A DNA stretch of 9,115 nucleotides from CAKPSH01 sp964634355 (GTDB lineage: Bacteria > Bacillota > Clostridia > TANB77 > CAG-508): NCBI GenBank assembly GCA_964634355.1, contig CAZWIF010000052.1, forward strand, positions 1 to 9,115. The letters are read 5' to 3'. Below the pieces are notes generated by a model. The model searched no databases and had not been told where the DNA came from. It was given only the letters and a program-made list of their open reading frames with translations. Numbering within the stretch: the first letter of the stretch is position 1; the number at the start of each line of letters is the position of its first letter. The position numbers were made by a program, and so were the translations under genes. This document shows positions 1-6,176 of this stretch, in pieces.

Positions 1-670
1 GTCATTACCACAAAAAGTTACAGCAGATACAGGAATGGATGTTTTAACACATGCAATAGAAGCATATGTATCAAATATGGCTTCTGATTATACAGATGGA
101 TTATCAGAAAAAGCAGTAGAGCTTGTATTTAAATATTTGCCAATAGCATATGAAGATGGAACCAACAAAACGGCACGTGAAAAAATGCATAATGCAAGTT
201 GTATAGCAGGAATGTCATTTACAAATGCATTCTTAGGGATAAATCACTCATTAGCACATAAGTTGGGAGCTGATTTTCATATTGCACATGGTAGAGCAAA
301 TGCAATTATATTACCATATGTTATAAAATATAATGCTTCAAAACCAACAAAGTTTGTATCATTCCCTAAGTATGAATATTTTATTGCAGATGAAAAGTAT
401 GCAAATCTTGCAAGAAGATTAGGATTAAAAGCAGATACGACAGAAGAAGGTGTTAAGTCATTAATAGATGCAATAATAGAAATGAATAAAAGACTAAGTA
501 TTCCATTATCATTAAAAGAATATGGTTTAGATGAAAAAGAATTCTTAGCAAATGTAGATGTATTAGCAGATAAAGCATTTAGTGATCAATGCACAACAGC
601 AAACCCAAGGTTACCACTAGTAACAGAATTGAAACAAATATTATTAGATTCATACTATGGTAGAATTTAG
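1..670 (+). CDS. adhE: Bifunctional aldehyde-alcohol dehydrogenase, 3' part (C-terminal Fe-ADH domain)
   Basis: This is the last 222 codons of a gene that enters from the left edge; the frame is open from base 2. AdhE is normally about 870 residues: an N-terminal CoA-acylating aldehyde dehydrogenase converts acetyl-CoA to acetaldehyde, and this C-terminal iron alcohol dehydrogenase converts acetaldehyde to ethanol, using two NADH in all. The iron-binding pattern is complete: DVLTH (Asp and His four apart) near base 38, then the AHKLG and HIAHG histidines around bases 256-292. AdhE-specific stretches are also present: YEYFIADEKYANLARRLGL, DQCTTANPRLPLVTELKQIL and the terminal SYYG. A stand-alone iron alcohol dehydrogenase is possible because the N-terminal half is outside the window, but these C-terminal signatures favour AdhE. 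No hairpin terminator follows the stop, so the next small ORFs may be on the same transcript. Confidence 0.93.
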   Translation, partial: SLPQKVTADTGMDVLTHAIEAYVSNMASDYTDGLSEKAVELVFKYLPIAYEDGTNKTAREKMHNASCIAGMSFTNAFLGINHSLAHKLGADFHIAHGRANAIILPYVIKYNASKPTKFVSFPKYEYFIADEKYANLARRLGLKADTTEEGVKSLIDAIIEMNKRLSIPLSLKEYGLDEKEFLANVDVLADKAFSDQCTTANPRLPLVTELKQILLDSYYGRI

Positions 671-706
671 AAATTAGAGAGTACAAAGAGAACTGTAAGG
701 GAAGGA

Positions 707-841
707 ATGAGATTATATATGGAAGATAACAGCAGAAAAAAAATATTATTAGAATTAATTGAAAAAGTAAAACTTGCACGAGCTAAATTAGAAGAATTAA
801 TAAGAGAAGAAAAAGAATTAAATAATATAAAAAGTAGATAA
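707..841 (+). CDS. Small helical protein of unknown function (44 aa)
   Basis: I do not recognise this 44-residue ORF. It starts at ATG 707 with AAGGG at 697-701 (5-nt spacing) and begins 36 nt after the adhE stop. The protein is highly charged (many Lys, Glu, Arg) and residues about 10-40 look like one amphipathic helix or short coiled coil with regularly spaced Leu and Ile. There is no signal peptide, cysteine motif or membrane segment. The run IEKVKLARAKLEELI faintly recalls the first helix of Spo0E-like phosphatases, but the SQxLD motif that defines that family is absent, so I do not assign it. It is followed 21 nt later by another charged ORF, and the two may be co-transcribed. The good ribosome binding site and coding-like composition support it; its short length is the main doubt. 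Confidence 0.5.
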   Translation: MRLYMEDNSRKKILLELIEKVKLARAKLEELIREEKELNNIKSR

Positions 842-862
842 AAAAGAAAAAGGAATAAAGAT

Positions 863-1231
863 ATGGAAAAGAAAACACAAGAAGAGAATAAAAATAACAT
901 ATTTACTAAATTCTGGTACCGCATAAAAAGTATATTTTCGAAGAAAAAAATGATACCAGAACCAAAAACAATGTATTATGACCGAGGCGTAAATGTAGTG
1001 GTAATGAAAAAAGACAATTTTGATAAACTAAAAGTAAATATGGAAAAAATGAATAAAAAAATAAAGCTAGATAATGGATTTATTTCAGTAGATGACTTAT
1101 CAGATGAAGAAATTGAAGAGATGATACAGCTTTATAATGATGAATTGAATGAGCTAAATAAAAAAATAGCAGCAAAACAGTTAGAATTGGAAAAGTTAAA
1201 GGCAGAAAATAAAAATAGTGGGGAAAATTAA
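863..1231 (+). CDS. Hypothetical protein with C-terminal coiled coil (122 aa)
   Basis: No family is recognised. The start at ATG 863 has AAAAGGA about 8 nt upstream. Three zones can be seen. Residues about 12-29 (IFTKFWYRIKSIFSKKK region) form a cationic, aromatic, amphipathic stretch that could touch membrane or nucleic acid. Residues about 35-60 contain a short beta-like segment (GVNVVVM). Residues about 78-116 form an acidic then mixed-charge coiled coil (DEEIEEMIQLYNDELNELNK and beyond). There is no signal peptide, no real transmembrane helix and no cysteine. A Rho-independent terminator begins 16 nt after the stop, so this is the last gene of the unit that starts at or before adhE. Its small size and lack of motifs suggest a structural or adaptor role, but that is a guess. 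Confidence 0.72.
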   Translation: MEKKTQEENKNNIFTKFWYRIKSIFSKKKMIPEPKTMYYDRGVNVVVMKKDNFDKLKVNMEKMNKKIKLDNGFISVDDLSDEEIEEMIQLYNDELNELNKKIAAKQLELEKLKAENKNSGEN

Positions 1232-1246
1232 CAGATAAAAATTTGG

Positions 1247-1273
1247 GAGCATAGAATAACTATGCTCTTTTTC
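1247..1273 (+). terminator. Rho-independent terminator after the 122-aa ORF
   Basis: Perfect 8-bp stem GAGCATAG (1247-1254) and CTATGCTC (1260-1267) around a 5-nt loop AATAA, followed by TTTTTC. It lies 16 nt after the stop at 1231 and ends the adhE-side transcription unit. Confidence 0.9.
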
Positions 1274-1291
1274 TATAAATTATAAAATACA

Positions 1292-1320
1292 TTGACATAT
1301 TACAAAAATAAAAATAAAAT
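1292..1320 (+). promoter_or_regulatory. SigA-type promoter for the DUF3006 gene
   Basis: TTGACA (1292-1297), a 17-bp spacer, then TAAAAT (1315-1320). The -35 box is perfect and the -10 box matches five of six consensus bases. Transcription would begin near 1327, only about 12 nt before the first possible start codon at 1339. The AAAGGA at 1323-1328 would then be mostly left out of the mRNA, which bears on the choice of start for the following gene. Confidence 0.72.
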
Positions 1321-1338
1321 AGAAAGGAAAGATGAAGA

Positions 1339-1722
1339 ATGTTATTAAATAAAATAGGAGAAGATATAACAAAGGAAAATAAGCTAAATACATGGGAAGA
1401 AATAAAATCTAGGAAGGTAAAAAATTACTTTATAAATTCAATAGAAAAATATAAATTAAAGGGGGAATTAACAATGAAGGATATGGCAACAGTAGATAGG
1501 ATAGAGGGAGAATATGTTGTTTGTGAACTTTTAGATGGGAGTATGATAGATATTTCTATTAATAAGTTTCAAGAAAAGGTATCAGAAGGTGATATTTTCG
1601 ATTTAGAAATAAGTTTAGAAGATGGACAGCAAATTATAAACGTAGGACAAAAAAATACAGAAGAAATGAATTTAAGAAGAAAAGTAATATTAGAAAAGTT
1701 AAATAAAATAAAAAACAAATAA
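1339..1722 (+). CDS. DUF3006-like domain protein, with possible N-terminal extension
   Basis: Residues about 52-122 resemble the small DUF3006 family: VDRIEGEYVVCELLDG, then IDISINKF, an EGDIFDLEI strand, and a charged C-terminal helix with RRKVILEKLNKI. Members are usually 70-90 residues, of unknown function, and often stand alone or beside other small genes. The assignment is from memory of the motif pattern. The start is unsettled. The longest frame begins at ATG 1339 and gives 127 residues, with a 45-residue extension lacking family resemblance. ATG 1474 (MKDMATVDRIEG) has AAAGGGGG 8 nt upstream and gives a typical 82-residue protein. The extension looks coding (no stop in 45 AT-rich codons, many GAA and G-starting codons), so the longer form is kept here. 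The gene is monocistronic, with its own promoter and terminator. There are no membrane segments or signal peptide. Confidence 0.8.
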   Translation: MLLNKIGEDITKENKLNTWEEIKSRKVKNYFINSIEKYKLKGELTMKDMATVDRIEGEYVVCELLDGSMIDISINKFQEKVSEGDIFDLEISLEDGQQIINVGQKNTEEMNLRRKVILEKLNKIKNK

Positions 1723-1741
1723 TTCGACAAATATCTTGTTA

Positions 1742-1780
1742 AAAAACCCTCAATTTGATATAATCAAATTGAGGGTTTTT
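1742..1780. terminator. Strong, probably bidirectional Rho-independent terminator
   Basis: Perfect 13-bp stem: CCCTCAATTTGAT (1747-1759) pairs with ATCAAATTGAGGG (1763-1775) around a 3-nt ATA loop. It is flanked by five A on the left and five T on the right, which extend the pairing to 18 bp. The A and T tracts make it a terminator on either strand. It separates the DUF3006 gene from the hydrogenase operon. Confidence 0.93.
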
Positions 1781-1831
1781 GACATTGAAAAAGTGGATAA
1801 AGGAATATGGAATTTGTCCATTGAGAAACCT

Positions 1832-1837
1832 TATAAT
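1832..1837 (+). promoter_or_regulatory. Possible -10 box for the hydCBA operon
   Basis: A perfect TATAAT lies 82 nt before the hydC start and is the best -10 candidate in the 1781-1919 gap. No good -35 box sits 16-18 bp upstream (the bases there read TGGAAT or GGAATT). A TTGACA at 1779-1784 lacks a convincing partner and overlaps the terminator T-tract. The operon promoter is therefore only tentatively placed. Confidence 0.35.
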
Positions 1838-1838
1838 C

Positions 1839-1869
1839 ATAAATAAAATATAAATAAATAAAATATAAA
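1839..1869 (+). repeat. Two copies of a 15-bp AT-only tandem repeat upstream of hydC
   Basis: The 16-mer ATAAATAAAATATAAA occurs at 1839-1854 and again at 1854-1869, giving a 15-bp period with no mismatch. It lies in the hydC 5' region between a possible -10 box (TATAAT, 1832-1837) and the gene. It is probably replication slippage in low-complexity DNA. Confidence 0.6.
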
Positions 1870-1903
1870 GAATTAGAAAGCAGAAATTATTTGTTCTTTA
1901 ATT

Positions 1904-1912
1904 CGGAAAGGG
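1904..1912 (+). promoter_or_regulatory. Ribosome binding site that decides the hydC start
   Basis: GGAAAGGG at 1905-1912 leaves only one base before ATG 1914 but seven before ATG 1920. The second ATG is therefore the likelier initiation codon. Confidence 0.6.
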
Positions 1913-1919
1913 TATGAAT

Positions 1920-2396
1920 ATGAAAAATGAGAAAGAATCACAAGAAGAGACAATCAAGGAAATTCTAGAAGTCTACACACAAGATAAGGATAATCTAATT
2001 CAGATTTTAAATGAGGTTCAGGAGAAGTATGGGTATATTCCAAAGCATGCTCAAAAAGAGGTTGCGGAATATTTAAGAATACCGTTAGCAGAAGTCTATG
2101 GAGTTATTACGTTCTATTCAAGATTTACACTAAAACCAAAGGGAAAATACAATATATCAGTATGTATGGGAACTGCATGTTTTGTAAAAGGTTCAGAAAA
2201 ATTATTAGATAGAGTAAAAGAAAAATTGAAAATAGATATAGGAGAAACGACACCAGATGGAAAGTTCTCATTAGAAGAAACAAGATGTCTAGGCGCATGT
2301 GGATTAGCACCAGTATTTACTGTAAATGGTGAAGTATATGGAAAAGCCACAGTACAAAAGGTAGACGAAATAATAGATAAATATATGAATATGTAG
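1920..2396 (+). CDS. hydC: [FeFe]-hydrogenase NuoE-like subunit (HydC / HndA type)
   Basis: This is a thioredoxin-fold [2Fe-2S] protein of the NuoE (24 kDa) family, 158 residues, typical for HydC. An N-terminal helical part (EKYGYIPKHAQKEVAEYL, then PLAEVYGVITFYSRF) is followed by the ferredoxin-like part. The four cluster ligands are Cys82 and Cys87 (CMGTAC) plus Cys123 and Cys127 (CLGAC). In soluble NAD-linked hydrogenases this subunit docks on the NuoF-like subunit and passes electrons near the flavin. It is the first gene of a hydC-hydB-hydA operon, 133 nt ahead of hydB; that gap holds a palindromic repeat. The start is placed at ATG 1920 because of ribosome-binding-site spacing; ATG 1914, two codons earlier in frame, is the alternative. 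A NuoE of complex I is unlikely because the catalytic hydrogenase gene follows directly and no other nuo genes are seen. Confidence 0.93.
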   Translation: MKNEKESQEETIKEILEVYTQDKDNLIQILNEVQEKYGYIPKHAQKEVAEYLRIPLAEVYGVITFYSRFTLKPKGKYNISVCMGTACFVKGSEKLLDRVKEKLKIDIGETTPDGKFSLEETRCLGACGLAPVFTVNGEVYGKATVQKVDEIIDKYMNM

Positions 2397-2435
2397 ATGA
2401 AATTCTTACAATTTAAGAGAGAAAAATGCATTATG

Positions 2436-2512
2436 TATTGTAGAGGCACGGTGCACCGTGCCCAAATAGGATACAAATAAAAGGGCACGGTGCGACCTTG
2501 ACCCTTACAATA
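2436..2512. repeat. GC-rich palindromic repeat element inside the hydrogenase operon
   Basis: A 77-bp imperfect inverted repeat lies in the hydC-hydB gap. Its ends TATTGTA (2436-2442) and TACAATA (2506-2512) are complementary. Inside, GCACCGTGCCC (2453-2463) pairs perfectly with GGGCACGGTGC (2483-2493) around a 19-nt AT-rich loop. The left arm alone also contains a perfect 18-bp palindrome (2445-2462), so two alternative folds exist. The same core recurs after hydA at 6144-6169. The GC-rich core stands out against the AT-rich surroundings and suggests a REP or MITE-like dispersed repeat. There is no T-tract, so it should not terminate transcription. The hydB ribosome binding site starts just after its right end. 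Confidence 0.8.
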
Positions 2513-2529
2513 GAAAGAAGGTAAAGAAT

Positions 2530-4386
2530 ATGAAAACCTTAGAGGAAATTAATAACATCAGAACTAAAAAGAGAGAAGAACTAGATTTAAGAGTAAATCT
2601 AAAAGCAAATACGGTAGAAAAACATATATTAGTATGCCGTGGAACTGGATGTACATCATCACATTCAAATGATATTATTAATCATTTTAGAGAGATTATA
2701 AAAGAAAAAAATATAGAAAATGTTAAAGTGATCCAAACAGGATGTTTTGGATTATGTGCAAAAGGACCAATCATAGTTATTAGACCAGAAGATACCTTTT
2801 ATGCTAATGTTAAAATAGATGACTGTGAGGAGATAATTAATACTCACATTATAAATGGTCAATTAGTAGAAAGATTATTGTGTAAAGATGTTGATGGAAC
2901 TTTAGTAAAGAAATTAGATGATTTAAGTTTCTATAAAAAGCAAAAGAGAATTGCTTTAAAAAACTGTGGAAAGATAGACCCTGAAAATATAGATGAATAC
3001 ATAGCCTTTGATGGATATAAAGCACTTGAAAAAGTTTTGATGAACATGTCACAAGATGAGGTAATAGAGGAAATCTCAAAGTCAGGATTAAGAGGACGTG
3101 GAGGAGCAGGTTTCCCAACAGGTAAAAAATGGGAATTTGCAAAAATAGCAAAGGGAGAACAAAAATATGTTGTATGTAATGCGGACGAAGGAGATCCCGG
3201 AGCTTTCATGGATAGAAGCATTTTAGAGGGAGATCCACACTGCGTTTTAGAGGCTATGATGATTGCAGGATATGCAATTGGAGCTAATGAAGGATATATA
3301 TATGTAAGAGCAGAATATCCAATTGCGGTACAAAGATTTTCTAAGGCCATTGAACAAGCGAGGGAATATGGCATTTTAGGAAAAAATATATGGGGAACAG
3401 GATTTGATTTTGATTTACATGTAAGACTTGGAGCAGGTGCATTTGTATGTGGTGAAGAAACTGCACTATTAGAGTCAATAGAAGGTAGACGTGGTCAACC
3501 AAGATTGAAACCACCATTCCCAGCAAATGAAGGATTATGGGGAAAACCAACATTAATAAACAATGTTGAAACATATGCTAATGTTACAAAAATTATATTA
3601 AATGGTGCTGACTGGTATGCAAGTATCGGAACTGAAAAGTCAAAAGGAACAAAAGTCTTTGCACTAGGTGGAGATATTGTAAATATAGGACTTGTAGAAG
3701 TACCTATGGGAACAACTCTAAGAGAAATTGTATATGACATAGGTGGTGGAATTCCAAATGGAAGAGATTTCAAAGCCGCTCAGACAGGAGGTCCATCAGG
3801 AGGATGTATACCAAAAGAATATTTAGATACCCCAATAGATTATGAATCACTTGCAAGTATTGGTTCAATGATGGGTTCAGGTGGACTTATTGTAATGGAT
3901 GATTCAAAATGTATGGTAAACTTAGCTAAGTTCTATCTTGGATTTACAGTTGATGAATCTTGTGGAAAATGTACACCATGTAGAATTGGAACAAGAAGAA
4001 TGTATGAAACATTAGAAAGAATTACAAAGGGAGAAGGAAAAGAAGAGGATTTACCAAAGTTAGAAAAATTGTGTAAGAATATACAAAAAGCTTCTGTATG
4101 CGGACTTGGTCAAACTGCACCAAATCCTGTATTAAGCACAATGAAATATTTCATAGATGAATATAAAGAACATGTAATTGATAAAAAATGTAAAACAGGA
4201 GAATGTAAGGCTTTAGCACATATAAAGATAGATCCAGAAAAATGCAAAGGTTGTGGATTATGCCAAAGAAAATGTCCAGTTAATGCAATTGTAGGCGAAG
4301 GAAGAGATATTAGAAAAATTGATGAGGCAAAATGTATTAAATGCAGAACTTGCGTTATGGCATGTCCATTTAAGGCAATTAATTAA
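2530..4386 (+). CDS. hydB: [FeFe]-hydrogenase NuoF-like flavin subunit (HydB / HndC type)
   Basis: This 618-residue subunit is where NADH meets FMN in the soluble hydrogenase. Domains in order: an N-terminal thioredoxin-like [2Fe-2S] domain, with Cys36/Cys41 (CRGTGC) and Cys72/Cys76 (CFGLC); a NuoF core with GLRGRGGAGFPTGKKW (about 186-201), NADEGDPGAF (217-226) and GAGAFVCGEETAL (301-313) for FMN and NAD binding; a [4Fe-4S] site CGKCTPC (Cys478, 481, 484) with Cys524; and a C-terminal two-cluster ferredoxin domain (CKGCGLCQRKCP at 572 and CIKCRTCVMACP at 602). This arrangement is the one found in electron-bifurcating HydB, where the extra ferredoxin domain links to ferredoxin. The start at ATG 2530 has AGAAGG 8-10 nt upstream. 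hydA follows 14 nt after the stop. Confurcation of NADH and reduced ferredoxin into H2 is inferred from family and architecture. Confidence 0.96.
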   Translation: MKTLEEINNIRTKKREELDLRVNLKANTVEKHILVCRGTGCTSSHSNDIINHFREIIKEKNIENVKVIQTGCFGLCAKGPIIVIRPEDTFYANVKIDDCEEIINTHIINGQLVERLLCKDVDGTLVKKLDDLSFYKKQKRIALKNCGKIDPENIDEYIAFDGYKALEKVLMNMSQDEVIEEISKSGLRGRGGAGFPTGKKWEFAKIAKGEQKYVVCNADEGDPGAFMDRSILEGDPHCVLEAMMIAGYAIGANEGYIYVRAEYPIAVQRFSKAIEQAREYGILGKNIWGTGFDFDLHVRLGAGAFVCGEETALLESIEGRRGQPRLKPPFPANEGLWGKPTLINNVETYANVTKIILNGADWYASIGTEKSKGTKVFALGGDIVNIGLVEVPMGTTLREIVYDIGGGIPNGRDFKAAQTGGPSGGCIPKEYLDTPIDYESLASIGSMMGSGGLIVMDDSKCMVNLAKFYLGFTVDESCGKCTPCRIGTRRMYETLERITKGEGKEEDLPKLEKLCKNIQKASVCGLGQTAPNPVLSTMKYFIDEYKEHVIDKKCKTGECKALAHIKIDPEKCKGCGLCQRKCPVNAIVGEGRDIRKIDEAKCIKCRTCVMACPFKAIN

Positions 4387-4391
4387 GGAGG
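4385..4391 (+). promoter_or_regulatory. Ribosome binding site of hydA, overlapping the hydB stop
   Basis: A perfect AAGGAGG (4385-4391) overlaps the last two bases of the hydB TAA. It touches ATG 4392 directly but sits 9 nt before ATG 4401, so translation should begin at 4401. The overlap suggests translational coupling of hydB and hydA. Confidence 0.8.
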
Positions 4392-4400
4392 ATGAATCAA

Positions 4401-6140
4401 ATGGTAAATTTAATAATTGATGATACACCAATATCTGTTCCAGAAGGTACTACAATTTTGGAAGCAGCGAGAAAAGTTAATATAGATATTCCCACTTTAT
4501 GTTTTTTGAAAGATATAAATGAGGTTGGAGATTGTAGAATGTGTGTAGTTGAAGTTGAAGGAAGACGTGGTTTTGCAACTTCATGTATTCAAAAAGTAGA
4601 AGAGGGAATGGTAGTTAGAACTAATACAGAAGCTGTAATTGAAGCAAGAAAGTTAGTGCTAGATTTAATATTATCTAATCACGATAGAGATTGTTTAACT
4701 TGTACAAGAAATGGTAATTGTGAATTACAAAAATTAGCACAAGACTTTAATGTAACAGAAATAAAATATAGTGGAGAAAGAAGTAAACATGAGATAGATG
4801 ACTTGTCTCCAAGTATTGTTAGAGATTTTAATAAATGTATTTTATGTAGAAGATGTGTTGCGACTTGTAAAAAAGTTCAAGCAATTGGAGCGATAGATTG
4901 TGCAGAAAGAGGATTTAAATCTTGTATTTCAACAGAGGGAGGAAACAGCCTAAATGATGTTAACTGTACATTCTGTGGGCAATGTATAGAGGCGTGCCCT
5001 GTAGGAGCCTTAAAAGAAAAAGATAATACAGAGGAAGTATGGAAAAAATTAAGAGATAAAGAGTCATATGTAGTAGTTCAAACGGCTCCAGCAGTACGTG
5101 TAGCACTTGGAGAAGAATTTGGAATGAAAATTGGAACTAATGTAGCAGGAAAAATGGTAAGTGCATTAAAGAAAATGGGATTTGATAAAGTGTTTGATAC
5201 AAATACAGGTGCCGATTTTACAATAATGGAAGAAGGAAATGAATTTATAGAAAGACTTAAAAATGGTGGAACCTTCCCAATGATAACTTCATGTTGCCCA
5301 GCATGGGTAAAATATATAGAAATGAATTATCCAGATCAATTGGCACATTTATCAAGCTGTAAATCTCCTCATCAAATGTTTGGAGCAGTCATAAAATCAT
5401 ATTATGCAGAAAAAATGAATATTGATCCAAGCAAAATCTTTGTTGTATCTGTAATGCCATGTATAGCTAAGAAATTTGAAAGGACAAGAGATTATCAAAG
5501 TGGGGCAGGATATCCTGACGTTGATGCAGTTATTACAACGAGAGAATTGGCAAGAATGATAAAACAAGCACATATTGATTTTGTAGAGCTAGATGATGAT
5601 AAGTTTGATGACCCAATGGGTGAAGCGACAGGTGCTGCAGCAATTTTTGGAACTACTGGAGGAGTAATGGAAGCAGCATTAAGAACAGTGGCAGAAAGGT
5701 TAGAAGGAAAAGAATTAGAAAAAGTAGAGTTTGAACAAGCAAGAGGAGAAAAAGAAATAAAAAGAGCAGAGGTTGAAATAGCAGGAAAGAAAGTTAAAAT
5801 TGTAGTGGCATCAGGCTTGAGAAATGCTCAAACAATAATGGACGAAATTAGAGATGGAAAAGCAGATTATCAATTTGTAGAGATAATGGCATGTCCAGGA
5901 GGATGTGTAATGGGTGGAGGTCAACCGATAAAATCTTCTAAGGTACGTTCACAAATAGATGTAAGGGCAAAAAGAGCAGAGTCATTATATACAATAGATG
6001 AAAAATCAACTGTAAGAAAATCACATGAAAATCCTGTACTAAAGAAAATTTATAAAGAATATTTAGGAAATCCAGGAGGAGAAAAAGCAGAAGAATTATT
6101 ACATACAAAATATGAATCAAGGGAAAAATATAGAAAATAA
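4401..6140 (+). CDS. hydA: [FeFe]-hydrogenase catalytic subunit
   Basis: This 579-residue protein reduces protons to H2 at an H-cluster and is close in length and layout to clostridial CpI (574 residues). Domains from the start at 4401: a plant-type [2Fe-2S] domain (Cys34, 45, 48, 62); a His-ligated [4Fe-4S] site (His94, Cys98, 101, 107); a two-cluster ferredoxin domain (Cys146, 149, 152, 156 and Cys189, 192, 195, 199); then the H domain. H-cluster motifs are intact: TSCCPAWVK (Cys298, the proton relay, and Cys299), MPCIAKKFE (Cys354) and MACPGGCVMGGGQP (Cys498, Cys502). Numbering is one lower than CpI throughout. It lacks the extra C-terminal [2Fe-2S] domain of Thermotoga HydA. ATG 4392 is in frame three codons earlier but has no gap to the ribosome binding site. 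Cofactor assembly by HydE, HydF and HydG must come from elsewhere. With hydC and hydB it forms a soluble cytoplasmic complex. Confidence 0.97.
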   Translation: MVNLIIDDTPISVPEGTTILEAARKVNIDIPTLCFLKDINEVGDCRMCVVEVEGRRGFATSCIQKVEEGMVVRTNTEAVIEARKLVLDLILSNHDRDCLTCTRNGNCELQKLAQDFNVTEIKYSGERSKHEIDDLSPSIVRDFNKCILCRRCVATCKKVQAIGAIDCAERGFKSCISTEGGNSLNDVNCTFCGQCIEACPVGALKEKDNTEEVWKKLRDKESYVVVQTAPAVRVALGEEFGMKIGTNVAGKMVSALKKMGFDKVFDTNTGADFTIMEEGNEFIERLKNGGTFPMITSCCPAWVKYIEMNYPDQLAHLSSCKSPHQMFGAVIKSYYAEKMNIDPSKIFVVSVMPCIAKKFERTRDYQSGAGYPDVDAVITTRELARMIKQAHIDFVELDDDKFDDPMGEATGAAAIFGTTGGVMEAALRTVAERLEGKELEKVEFEQARGEKEIKRAEVEIAGKKVKIVVASGLRNAQTIMDEIRDGKADYQFVEIMACPGGCVMGGGQPIKSSKVRSQIDVRAKRAESLYTIDEKSTVRKSHENPVLKKIYKEYLGNPGGEKAEELLHTKYESREKYRK

Positions 6141-6143
6141 ATG

Positions 6144-6169
6144 TATGGGCACGGTTCACCGTGCCCATA
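6144..6169. repeat. GC-rich palindromic hairpin between convergent hydA and ppaC
   Basis: A 12-bp perfect stem, TATGGGCACGGT (6144-6155) with ACCGTGCCCATA (6158-6169), closes on a 2-base centre. The core GGGCACGGT...ACCGTGCCC matches the repeat at 2436-2512. It fills most of the 36-bp gap between the hydA stop and the ppaC stop. Neither side has a proper T-tract, so it is called a repeat; it may still slow RNA polymerase or protect mRNA 3' ends. Confidence 0.78.
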
Positions 6170-6176
6170 AAATTTA

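Noticed and set aside
579..924. Minus-strand hydrophobic open frames opposite the adhE end and the small ORFs
   Set aside because: The apparent membrane proteins are the complement of A-rich lysine/glutamate coding sequence; they have no ribosome binding site or terminator.
1736..1746. Rex-type redox operator half-site (TTGTTAA) upstream of the hydrogenase operon
   Set aside because: Only one half is present, it lies at the foot of the previous gene's terminator, and no TTAACAA partner follows at the right distance.
2114..2488. Minus-strand open frames opposite hydC, hydB and hydA
   Set aside because: They mirror the real genes, encode Phe/Leu/Ile-rich products, and lack ribosome binding sites and family motifs.
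4392..4400. hydA start at ATG 4392
   Set aside because: It directly touches AAGGAGG with no spacing; ATG 4401 has the normal 9-nt gap.
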